Positions 1-7,023 of a stretch of 13,388 nucleotides of DNA are shown in pieces; position 1 is the first letter of the stretch, and each line of letters opens with the position of its first letter. Location of the stretch: NCBI GenBank assembly GCA_964482235.1, contig CAYZWU010000088.1, forward strand, positions 1-13,388. Direction: 5' to 3'. Both the position numbers and the translations under genes were made by a program. This DNA is from CAYZWU01 sp964482235 (GTDB taxonomy: Bacteria > Planctomycetota > B15-G4 > CAYZWU01). The notes under the pieces were generated by a model. It saw only the letters and a list, made by a program, of their open reading frames with translations, did no database searches and was not told the origin of the DNA.

Positions 1-55
1 AAAGATCGGGATCTCTCGGAGTCTCCGTCCAATTCTAAAGTATATTCGTATGTCA

Positions 56-1714
56 TCAGTAGACGGTGACGAGCTCGGCGTCGCAGTGCAGTACCCTGCC
101 GCTCGCGTTCTTCAAGTAGGCGATGAACCGGACCCCGCCAAGAGGAGCAAAGGGCGGCACGAAAACGGGGAAAGCCCGCGTGAACGTCTGGCCCGGCGCC
201 ATGGTCAGCGATGCCGGACCGACGATGTTGACCCTCTGGCCGGTGGGTGTCTCCGCCTCGATCCCGCCCAGGAGACTCACCGGGGACTGCGTGTCGTTGC
301 AGGCCTCCACGTGGAGTGTGATCGTCGTGCCCAGCGCGGCCACGGGCGGCGCCTGGAGAGATACGGCGACCTGGGCTTCCATGGGCCGCAGATTGTGCAC
401 CGCGTTGTTGTGCCGGTTCACCCGGTACATGCCGTGGACGATCCGCGTCATATCGAAGTTGAAGGGCGTCGTCCAGGCATAGAGCGCGCTGCCGCTCCGG
501 CCCGATGCCGCCATGTCGAGCTTCCTGTCGCCGTCGAGATCGCCCAGGGTCACGCCGCCGTAGAACGACGACGGCTTCGACCAGGGGAATCCGCTCACGT
601 CGGTCTGGTCGTGATGCCAGGCGTAGATGCGGCCCGATCCCGAGGTGGGGGCGGCCACGACGATCTCCAGGTCGCCGTCGAGGTCGAGGTCGGCCAGCGC
701 CGGAGTGGCGTGCACGCTGCCCGTGGTGGGCGGGCTTGGCCAGCCGGGCTGGAAGGTGCCGTCGTGGCGAACCACGTAGACCGAATCGTTCTGGCTGCCG
801 AAGACGATCTCCACGTAGCCGTCCCTGTCGATGTCGGCCACGGCCACGCTGGTGTAGAGGGTCCAGGTGCCGCAGTCGACCTTGAAGCCCGATACCATCG
901 AGCCGTCGTGATGGCGGGCTGCCAGGTCCGATCCCACGGTGTAGATGATCTCCAGGTCGTCGTCCCGGTCGAGGTCGGCGATCACGGGCGATCCCACGGT
1001 GTAGGTCACGGTGATGGGGAAGCCCGGATAGGGGTTGCCGTCGGGGCGGAAGACGGAGAGCAGGCTGCCGATCCCCTGGCTCGTGGTGATGATCTCCACC
1101 GTTCCGTCGTTGTCGAGGTCGGCCACGGCCGGAGTCTGGGAGCCGCCCTCGTTGATCGAGATCGTCACCGGCCAGCCGGGCAGGTCGGTCCCGTCTCCCT
1201 GGAGGGCGTAGATCCTGGTGCCGCGCGGCTGGACGATGATCTCCATGTCGCCGTCGCCGTCCAGGTCGGCCAGGCAGCAGGCGCCGGGGATCTCGTCGCC
1301 CAGGTGACGGGGAAAGCCGGGTACCACCGTTCCGTCGTAATAGTAGGCATGGACCTGGTAGTTGCTCGTGGCCGTGACCACCTCGAAGGTGCCGTCGCCG
1401 TCGAGGTCGCCCACGGCCGGCGTCATGTTCCATGTGTGCCATCCCGCCGCGGCGGGCCAGCCGGGGAAAGCCGCGCCGCCGGCCTCCCAGATGTCCATCG
1501 TGTGGTCGCCGTTGGCATGGAGAAGCTCGTCCACACCGTCTCCGTCGAAATCGAAGAGGATCGGCGCGCCGAGCTGGTCGTTCGTGCAGTACTTGGGAAA
1601 TCCGGGAAGGTCCGACTGGGCCTGGGCGGCTGATGCGGCAATCAGCAGCACGGCCAGGGCGATGGAGAGGGGACGCGGGGAACAGACCGGGGTGAATCGT
1701 TTTTCAGACAGCAT
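56..1714 (-). CDS. Secreted FG-GAP/VCBS repeat beta-propeller protein
   Basis: Probable exported protein of 552 aa. I chose the ATG at 1714 because it sits 6-7 nt after an AAAAGGGAG ribosome site and gives a clean signal peptide: KR near the N-terminus, a hydrophobic stretch at about residues 16-31, and an AQA cleavage site near 33. The longer in-frame version from 1771 would bury that signal. The mature part carries eight Asp-rich calcium-loop motifs of the type DxDxDGxxE, beginning near residues 55, 103, 150, 199, 247, 294, 342 and 392. The 47-50 residue spacing is typical of FG-GAP/VCBS blades that close into an integrin-alpha-like beta-propeller. Residues about 445-552 form a separate, probably beta-sandwich, domain with no recognisable sorting signal. 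Such proteins are usually surface or secreted binding proteins; the ligand here is unknown. It lies downstream of the permease on the same strand, 96 nt apart. Confidence 0.85.
   Translation of the reverse strand: MLSEKRFTPVCSPRPLSIALAVLLIAASAAQAQSDLPGFPKYCTNDQLGAPILFDFDGDGVDELLHANGDHTMDIWEAGGAAFPGWPAAAGWHTWNMTPAVGDLDGDGTFEVVTATSNYQVHAYYYDGTVVPGFPRHLGDEIPGACCLADLDGDGDMEIIVQPRGTRIYALQGDGTDLPGWPVTISINEGGSQTPAVADLDNDGTVEIITTSQGIGSLLSVFRPDGNPYPGFPITVTYTVGSPVIADLDRDDDLEIIYTVGSDLAARHHDGSMVSGFKVDCGTWTLYTSVAVADIDRDGYVEIVFGSQNDSVYVVRHDGTFQPGWPSPPTTGSVHATPALADLDLDGDLEIVVAAPTSGSGRIYAWHHDQTDVSGFPWSKPSSFYGGVTLGDLDGDRKLDMAASGRSGSALYAWTTPFNFDMTRIVHGMYRVNRHNNAVHNLRPMEAQVAVSLQAPPVAALGTTITLHVEACNDTQSPVSLLGGIEAETPTGQRVNIVGPASLTMAPGQTFTRAFPVFVPPFAPLGGVRFIAYLKNASGRVLHCDAELVTVY
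515..1552 (-). repeat. Eight tandem FG-GAP-type calcium-loop repeats within the CDS
   Basis: Eight copies of a segment of about 47-50 codons, each with a D-x-D-x-D-G-x-x-E loop. The loops start at protein residues 55, 103, 150, 199, 247, 294, 342 and 392. At DNA level this appears on the plus strand as recurring gtcgaggtcggcca-like strings. The fifth and eighth copies are degenerate: DLDRDDDLE and DLDGDRKLD lack the usual DG. Confidence 0.8.
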
Positions 1715-1810
1715 CTCGAACTCCCTTTTCTCGAACGGACTATCAGGCAAGGTGAAATTCCAGGAGTGCATTCTAACCGAAAGCGTGCTGTCGCAAAAGA
1801 GCCCGCCGGC

Positions 1811-3367
1811 CTACTTCGGGGCTTGATGCTGCTTCGCGTCGGTGAAGATGAGCAGGAGGCAGACGGCGGCCATGATCGAGTAGCCCCAGAAGATCGGTGT
1901 GATCTGGAATCCGAGAGTGGGGGTGTGGATCAGGCCGACCAGGGTCAGGGCCATGGAGGCCAGGACGACGATCAGGGCTCTTTGCAGCTTCCCGTCGAGG
2001 AGAAAGGCGGTGATGGAGCCCCAGAGAAGGCCGATCACGATGGAGCCGCTGAAGAGCGCCGAGTGGCCGAGCACGTGGCATCCCTCCAGCTTCATCGCAT
2101 TTACCGTCTCTTCCGCCACGAGTCTGCTCTTGTCGCCCACGAGGACCTGGGCCAGGCCCTGCCACTTGGTGAAGAGGAGGTTGGAGACGTGCGGGATCAT
2201 GGCGATCGCCACGGCCACGGCGTGGGGGGCGGGCGAGGCGCGGAACGCCTGCCCCACGATCACGAGCCCGATGTAGACCAGGATCGGCGCCGTGGCGGCC
2301 ATGGGGATCAGGTGATGGAGAAAGGCCATCATGCCGAACAACGATCCGAGGAAGAAGAAGGCGCCCACGCCGAAGGCGTACCCGGCGCGCGCCTCGAGCC
2401 GCTTGTACCCGGGATGCCCGATGTAGACCGTTGTGGGGAAGGCGGAGCCGAAGAGGGCGCCGGCCATGGTTCCCATACCGTCCATCACCTGGCAGGTGCC
2501 CACTGGATAGGAGTCGCCGGCCGCCTCGGCGGACTCGACGTTGTTCATCGTCTCGATGAAGTTGTAGATCTCGGCGGGGATCACCACGGCCAGGATCCAG
2601 GGATTCTGGAAGAGGTTCTTCATGCCTTCGACGAGGTCGCCGATCACCGGCAGGGGAACGAACAAGCCAGTGCCCTCGAGGGTAAAGGAGGCTTCGCCCG
2701 TGGCGAATCCGATCGAGGTACCCACCGCGATTGCGGCCAGCCCGGCGGGAATGCCGAAGGGAAGCCTGTAGAGGGCGAAGAGTCCCACGAAGATGATGGT
2801 GAGGGAGCCGAATCCCACGAGGGGGTCCTCGAAGATCTCGGCCAGCGGGACGGTGGCGATCCAGACGAGGGCGATGCCTGCCAGCGTACCCAGCATGCCG
2901 GCGCGGGGCAGCATTCTCTTGAGCCGGGGGCCGACCACGGCGCCGAGAGTTTCGAGCACGCCTCCAAGGAAGGCTGCGGCGATGCCCACCCGCCAGGCCA
3001 GAAGGCCCGCCTCCTCCGGTGTGGCGCCGGAGTCGAGTGCGCCGTCGTGCACCGGCTTCATGATCAGGAAGAGGTAGACGAAGAGGATCGGCGTGGAGAT
3101 GCCGTAGGGCAGGGCGGTGACATCGTGCCGCTTCTCGCGGAAGGCCAGGCGCCGGGCCAGGATCGAGTAGAAGCCGAGTCCCACGATGAGAGCCACGCCG
3201 AGCCCGGGGAGGATCTTCCCGAACACGACGCTGCCGGGGATGTGCAGGACCACGGTGCAGATCACGGAGACAAGGATCATGTTGGCCAGGTTGTCGGCAA
3301 AGAGCGCCCAGAAGGCGCTCAGATCGTGCCTGGAAAAGAAGGGATAGCGGAACGATCGCGTGCTCAT
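1811..3367 (-). CDS. NCS2/AzgA-like purine-xanthine-type permease, divergent
   Basis: Polytopic inner-membrane transporter of 518 aa with about 12-14 hydrophobic segments. I chose the ATG at 3367 (MSTRSF); the nine-residue longer form would start at a GTG without a good ribosome site, whereas GGAAGAGAG lies just upstream of the ATG. The segment near residues 295-325 (DGMGTMAGALFG, then TTVYIGHPGYKR) lines up with the conserved DALGTxxGALLG region of AzgA/NCS2 nucleobase permeases. The preceding helix carries acidic residues (ETMNNVESAEAAGD), where family members have substrate-contacting residues. The canonical NCS2 signature and the AzgA ESAAG motif are altered, so family membership is likely but the substrate cannot be named. 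It follows the sodium:solute symporter with a 166 nt gap that holds a plausible promoter of its own. Confidence 0.8.
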   Translation of the reverse strand: MSTRSFRYPFFSRHDLSAFWALFADNLANMILVSVICTVVLHIPGSVVFGKILPGLGVALIVGLGFYSILARRLAFREKRHDVTALPYGISTPILFVYLFLIMKPVHDGALDSGATPEEAGLLAWRVGIAAAFLGGVLETLGAVVGPRLKRMLPRAGMLGTLAGIALVWIATVPLAEIFEDPLVGFGSLTIIFVGLFALYRLPFGIPAGLAAIAVGTSIGFATGEASFTLEGTGLFVPLPVIGDLVEGMKNLFQNPWILAVVIPAEIYNFIETMNNVESAEAAGDSYPVGTCQVMDGMGTMAGALFGSAFPTTVYIGHPGYKRLEARAGYAFGVGAFFFLGSLFGMMAFLHHLIPMAATAPILVYIGLVIVGQAFRASPAPHAVAVAIAMIPHVSNLLFTKWQGLAQVLVGDKSRLVAEETVNAMKLEGCHVLGHSALFSGSIVIGLLWGSITAFLLDGKLQRALIVVLASMALTLVGLIHTPTLGFQITPIFWGYSIMAAVCLLLIFTDAKQHQAPK

Positions 3368-3427
3368 CGTCTTCTCTCTTCCTGCTCTTTTCACAGCCAG
3401 ACGCTTGATGCCCGTGCCTGTTCACGA

Positions 3428-3456
3428 ATTATTGCAGCGCTTCCGCAGAAATGCAA
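3428..3456 (-). promoter_or_regulatory. Candidate sigma70 promoter for the NCS2-like permease
   Basis: Reading the minus strand, TTGCAT (3451-3456) and AATAAT (3428-3433) are separated by exactly 17 nt. They lie 60-90 nt upstream of the ATG at 3367. The -10 matches consensus at 5 of 6 bases, the -35 at only 3 of 6. This would let the permease be transcribed independently of the symporter. Confidence 0.35.
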
Positions 3457-3533
3457 TCAAGCTCAGGTCGCCGCGTCCTCCACAAGAGTTGGAACGGGGC
3501 GTTCTGCAGACAGGGGCGGTTCAGGCTGTCGCT

Positions 3534-5300
3534 TCAGATCCGCCGCAGCGAGAGGCAGAGGATCAGGAAGGCCACCGTCCCGAGGGCGAGGATGCCGCCG
3601 CCCGTCTCCGGTGCGCCGAGGATCATCTTGCCCGTGCCGATCAGGAACGAGAAGAGAGCCGTGATCCCGAGAGCGATCCGCACGAAGGTCATGACGCCTG
3701 GGCCGTCGCTCTCGCTTCCCGGGACGCGCGCCGCGATCCGCTTCCAGCCGTGGCCTCCGGGACGAACCTTCTCGTAGAAGCGGACGAGGTGGTCGTCGGA
3801 CACGGGACGGGTGAGAAGGGTGACGGTGAACCAGACCGGCATCGAGATGAACACGGTGAGCGCGGCGGAGAAGGGGAACTGGAGCAGCGGATGCGTCCCG
3901 AACAACCCCAGGGACGGCTCGAAGAGGATTGTGCAGAGAAGAGCCGTGACGAAGGCGGCGATCTCGGACCAGGCGTTCACCCGCCACCAGTACCAGCGGG
4001 CGATGTGCACCGCTCCCACGCCGGCGGTGATGGAGATGTACTTCTTCCAGGCCTCGGCGATGTCCCAGACGAGGAATGAGACCGCGGCGCCGAGAAGGGC
4101 GAGGACGGCGATGATGATCCTAGAGGCAAGGATGTACTCCCGCTCCGTCCTCTTCTTCCGCAGGAACCTCTTGTAGACGTCCGTCACCAGGATCGAGGCG
4201 CCCCAGTTGAGCTGGGTGTCGATCGTGGACATGAAGGCGGCCAGGAATGAGGCGAGCATGACCCCGAAGATCCCGGCCGGCAGGATCTCGCACATCACCA
4301 TGGGATAGTAGCACTCGGGATCGTCCACGCGGCCGAAGAACGCCATGCCGCAGAGCCCTACGACGATCCAGGGCCACGGCCTCAGGCAGATGTGGGCGAT
4401 GCTGTACCAGAGGTAGGCCAGCATGGCGTGACGGTCGTTCTTCGCCGCCAGGAGGCGCTGAGCGATGTAGCCCCGGCCGTCGATGTTCGAGTCGGCCCAC
4501 CAGATCACGAGGATCAGGACCAGGAACTGGGTGAAGGGCGTGAAGAGGCCGGGCTCGGACGACTCGGGGACCAGCCTGAAGAGCTCGTCGGCGTCGAAGT
4601 TCGAGGCGGCGAGCCGGCCTTCGAGACCCTGGAGCCCGCCCACCCGCGACCAGGCCGCCACGGCGAGGTAGATCGATCCGGCCATGGCGATGCAGAACTG
4701 CACCATGTCCGTCGCCACGACGCCCCAGAACCCGGAGAGGATCGTGTAGAAGACGGTGAGGAGGAAGAGAAAGAGCACCACGGCGATCTCGGCGTCCATG
4801 CCGAGGATCACCGTTCCCTCGTCCCATCCGCTGATCGTGACCACGATCTTGGCCATGGCGCGCATCACCCAGGCGATGACGAGCAGGTTCTGGAAGAGGC
4901 CGAACCAGATCGCCTTGTAGCAGCGCAGGCCGGTGGCCGATCGGCCGTCGTACCTGAGCTCGATCAGCTCCGCGTCGGTGGTCACGCCGGTGCGGTTCCA
5001 GAGCCTGGCGAAGAGGAATGCGCCGAAGATGCCGCCGATCCCGCAGTAGAACCAGATCCAGTTGTTGAAGATCCCGCCCTTGGCCGTGAGGCCGGAGACG
5101 GCCAGGGGGGTGTCCGCGGCAAAGGTTGTGGCCACCATCGACGTCCCCACGATCCACCAGGGGAGCGATCTGCCGGAAACGAAGAACTCCTCCGTGCTGC
5201 GCGACGAGCGCCGCGAGAAGTAGAGGCCGATCCCGAAGGTGAGCAGAAGGTAGGCGATGATGATCGTCAGGTCGAGTGGATGCAGGTTCAGAACAGTCAA
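3534..5300 (-). CDS. Sodium:solute symporter (SSS family)
   Basis: Integral membrane symporter of 588 aa that should couple inward Na+ flow to uptake of an unidentified organic solute. I place the start at the TTG of 5298-5300 because AGGAG lies 8 nt upstream. The frame is open to 5402, but the extra 34 residues (RLFRGCDERTE and following) look non-membrane and lack a ribosome site. The start then reads M-TVLNLHPLDLTIIIAYLLL, the usual SSS first helix. Family hallmarks: STEEFFVSGRSLPWW near 35-49; ATTFAADTP near 57-65 in the sodium-binding first helix region; and AAFMSTIDTQLNWGASIL..D.Y near 354-376, whose Ser/Thr residues correspond to the Na2 site. Charged residues between helices and about 13 membrane segments fit the family. 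The downstream permease and upstream rhomboid are on the same strand. Confidence 0.88.
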   Translation of the reverse strand: MTVLNLHPLDLTIIIAYLLLTFGIGLYFSRRSSRSTEEFFVSGRSLPWWIVGTSMVATTFAADTPLAVSGLTAKGGIFNNWIWFYCGIGGIFGAFLFARLWNRTGVTTDAELIELRYDGRSATGLRCYKAIWFGLFQNLLVIAWVMRAMAKIVVTISGWDEGTVILGMDAEIAVVLFLFLLTVFYTILSGFWGVVATDMVQFCIAMAGSIYLAVAAWSRVGGLQGLEGRLAASNFDADELFRLVPESSEPGLFTPFTQFLVLILVIWWADSNIDGRGYIAQRLLAAKNDRHAMLAYLWYSIAHICLRPWPWIVVGLCGMAFFGRVDDPECYYPMVMCEILPAGIFGVMLASFLAAFMSTIDTQLNWGASILVTDVYKRFLRKKRTEREYILASRIIIAVLALLGAAVSFLVWDIAEAWKKYISITAGVGAVHIARWYWWRVNAWSEIAAFVTALLCTILFEPSLGLFGTHPLLQFPFSAALTVFISMPVWFTVTLLTRPVSDDHLVRFYEKVRPGGHGWKRIAARVPGSESDGPGVMTFVRIALGITALFSFLIGTGKMILGAPETGGGILALGTVAFLILCLSLRRI

Positions 5301-5308
5301 CCGCCGCG

Positions 5309-5313
5309 CTCCT
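5309..5313 (-). promoter_or_regulatory. Ribosome binding site deciding the TTG start of the symporter
   Basis: AGGAG on the minus strand, followed by eight bases (5301-5308) and then TTG at 5298-5300. No other candidate start between this site and the first conserved helix has a comparable site. Confidence 0.6.
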
Positions 5314-5435
5314 CGGTTCGAGATCAGGATGAGGGGATGCCGACTTGATTCTAACGGTTCCGTTCTCTCATCGCATCCTCGAAACAGGCGGATCAGAGGC
5401 ATTGCGAAAATTATCGCGAGGACGGAGAGGATGGA

Positions 5436-5458
5436 GATCGGCGCCGCGCGGGCCGATC
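5436..5458 (-). terminator. GC-rich hairpin at the end of the rhomboid gene
   Basis: A perfect 7-bp inverted repeat, GATCGGC (5436-5442) and GCCGATC (5452-5458), with a 9-nt GC-rich loop. It overlaps the TGA stop of the rhomboid gene. No U-run follows on the minus-strand transcript, so it may slow or end transcription only weakly, or act as an mRNA 3'-end stabiliser. Confidence 0.3.
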
Positions 5459-6785
5459 AGACAGCGTTGCGAAAAAGGTCGACCAGGCCGACAAGGATTG
5501 AGATCGCCGCGGCGCAGAACGGCACCGCGAGCCCCTCGGTGTTCAGGTCGTCGGGTCCGAGCTTTCGCTCCACCCGCCGCTTGATCAGCAGGGCGGCCAC
5601 GATGCCGTAGAGCATGCCGCCCACGTGGTTCCAGTAGGCGATCACGCTTTCCAGGTGGCCCCAGCCCTGGAGCAGGGCCATCGCTGTCTGGAAGACCAGG
5701 TAGAGCGACAGCACCCACCCGGCGCGGAAGTCGACGCTGCGATGCGTCACCACCTGGAAGAACCAGAGGCGGATCCGCCTTCCCGGCATGGTGACCAGCA
5801 TCAGGCCGAGAAGGGTGGCGATCGCCCCTGACGTACCTGCCGAGACTACTGATTCGCCGGCGAGAGCGGTGCCGAGAACGAGGTTGGCCAGAGCTCCCCC
5901 GGCCAGATAGAAGGTGAGAAACCAGGCCGACCCGAGCTCCCGCTCGAGCTCGTTGCCGATGGACAGGAGAACCAGCATGTTCACCGTCAGGTGGATCAGG
6001 CCGAAGTGAAGGAACTGCGAGGTGAGGAGCGTGTGGATCTGAAAGTCGGCGGCGCTGAAGCAGTAGAGAGGGACCATCCGGGAGAGGAAGTCGTCCCTCT
6101 GATTGAGCAGGGCGAAGGAGAGAACGTTGAGGCCCACGATGACGAGGGTGGTGGGGGGAAGGGCTCCCAGGGTCATCCGCTTCGGTATGGGAAAGATGAA
6201 GAACGGAGGCGGAAAGAGCAGGGACGCCATGATCCGGCGGCGCGGCAGAAAATCGCGCGGCGGACCGGGCGGTCCCGCCCTGGCCGCGGCCTCGAGGAGA
6301 AGGCGGTCGCTTTCCCTGTCCGAGTCGGGCCAGCGGAGGGCGCCGCCGATCAGGATCAAGGTGAAGCCGACGAGAGAGATCCCGAAGCCGATGCCGTGGA
6401 AACCCATCAGGGACATCGAGACGAGAGCGGAGAAAAGAAGGTAGCCGCCGCCCCATATGCCGGCGAGGAGGCAGACGAGGGGGGCGAGGCGTCCCGCCGG
6501 ACGGATCTTCTGCGCCGCCAGGATCATGGCCGGCAGGGTCACGGCCAGCGGGAGCGAGATCAGGAGAAGGCCGCTTCCCTCTTCTCTCGCTCCGATCAGG
6601 ATCGCTTCGGGCCCCTCGCGGAAGACGGTCGTGATCAGGGTGACGCCCTTCACCGAGACGCCGTTGATCTTTCCCCATTCGAAGAGGAAGCCCATTGCCG
6701 CGTTGACGACGCCGAGCAGGGCGACGCCGTCGGCAAAGCTCCGCCGGGCCCTGATGCCGTGAACGGTCTTTCGCTTCCGAGCCAG
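5457..6785 (-). CDS. Rhomboid-family intramembrane serine protease with an extra N-terminal membrane domain
   Basis: Membrane-embedded serine protease, 442 aa from a probable CTG start. An in-frame TGA at 6798-6800 limits the start. Between it and the first ATG (6695) there is no ATG, GTG or TTG, but CTG at 6783-6785 follows AAGGAG by 7 nt, while the ATG has no ribosome site and would cut into the first hydrophobic segment (ADGVALLGVVNAAMGFLF). The C-terminal half is a rhomboid: H265-x3-N269 (HLTVN), GTSGA with catalytic Ser319, and catalytic His387 in NHVGGMLYG, the HxxGxxxG helix. All catalytic residues are present, so activity is expected. The first ~185 residues hold about four further membrane segments (near 18-36, 72-92, 100-120, 130-150) that I do not recognise. 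A normal rhomboid seems to begin at MASLLFPPPF (residue 186). The physiological substrate is unknown. Confidence 0.82.
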   Translation of the reverse strand: MARKRKTVHGIRARRSFADGVALLGVVNAAMGFLFEWGKINGVSVKGVTLITTVFREGPEAILIGAREEGSGLLLISLPLAVTLPAMILAAQKIRPAGRLAPLVCLLAGIWGGGYLLFSALVSMSLMGFHGIGFGISLVGFTLILIGGALRWPDSDRESDRLLLEAAARAGPPGPPRDFLPRRRIMASLLFPPPFFIFPIPKRMTLGALPPTTLVIVGLNVLSFALLNQRDDFLSRMVPLYCFSAADFQIHTLLTSQFLHFGLIHLTVNMLVLLSIGNELERELGSAWFLTFYLAGGALANLVLGTALAGESVVSAGTSGAIATLLGLMLVTMPGRRIRLWFFQVVTHRSVDFRAGWVLSLYLVFQTAMALLQGWGHLESVIAYWNHVGGMLYGIVAALLIKRRVERKLGPDDLNTEGLAVPFCAAAISILVGLVDLFRNAV

Positions 6786-6792
6786 TGGTTTT

Positions 6793-6798
6793 CTCCTT
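6793..6798 (-). promoter_or_regulatory. Strong ribosome binding site pointing to a CTG start
   Basis: AAGGAG on the minus strand with a 7-nt spacer to CTG at 6783-6785. It overlaps the in-frame TGA (6798-6800) that closes the frame upstream. It is the only good ribosome site for the rhomboid gene. Confidence 0.55.
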
Positions 6799-6896
6799 CA
6801 TCCGAAGGTGAAGAGCGCCTCCTCGCGGCCGTTCCTCGCCCATTATGCCTGATGCTCCGGGGAGGCGCCAGAGCGGCCGGGCCGGCGCGAAGATCC

Positions 6897-6925
6897 GGCT
6901 CCCGGCGGGCCGCATCTCGGGAGCC
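6897..6925. repeat. 8-bp perfect inverted repeat in the rhomboid/kinase divergent spacer
   Basis: GGCTCCCG at 6897-6904 and CGGGAGCC at 6918-6925, with a 13-nt spacer. It lies between the divergent rhomboid and sensor kinase genes. It could be an operator or a hairpin in the rhomboid leader; no U-run supports a terminator on either strand. Confidence 0.45.
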
Positions 6926-6964
6926 TGGAAAAAGAACGTTGCGAAAAGGGCGGGAACGGTTGTA

Positions 6965-6993
6965 TTGTCTTTTTGGCGCGGATCCTGTAAGAT
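6965..6993 (+). promoter_or_regulatory. Candidate promoter of the sensor kinase operon, with an overlapping sigma54-like element
   Basis: TTGTCT (6965-6970) and TAAGAT (6988-6993) are 17 nt apart, 31 nt before the ATG, each matching sigma70 consensus at 4 of 6. The same stretch also contains TTGGCGCGGATCCTGTA (6973-6989). This fits the sigma54 pattern YTGGCACGRNNNTTGCW with three mismatches, keeping the -24 GG but reading GT instead of GC at -12. I cannot tell which, if either, is used. Confidence 0.35.
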
Positions 6994-7023
6994 ATTATCC
7001 AAGAAAGCGTTCGGTGCACTTGT

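Noticed and set aside
515..1552. DNA-level tandem repeats as a possible CRISPR or satellite array
   Set aside because: The repeats are diverged, spaced by about 145 nt, and in phase with the codons of the propeller blades; they reflect protein repeats.
50..1633. 527-codon plus-strand frame opposite the FG-GAP protein
   Set aside because: Its apparent repeats only mirror the DxDGDG repeats of the real gene, and it has no ribosome site or known domain.
1790..1811. Possible terminator after the permease (GC stretch followed by TCTTTT on the minus strand)
   Set aside because: Only a 3-4 bp stem can be drawn and the T-run is short and interrupted.
3368..3394. Extended GTG start of the permease
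   Set aside because: No ribosome site precedes the GTG, and the extra nine residues lie over the purine-rich ribosome site of the ATG at 3367.
1766..3664. 632-codon open frame on the plus strand opposite the permease
   Set aside because: Composition is dominated by Glu, Gly, His and Asp, typical of the reverse complement of a hydrophobic membrane protein gene.
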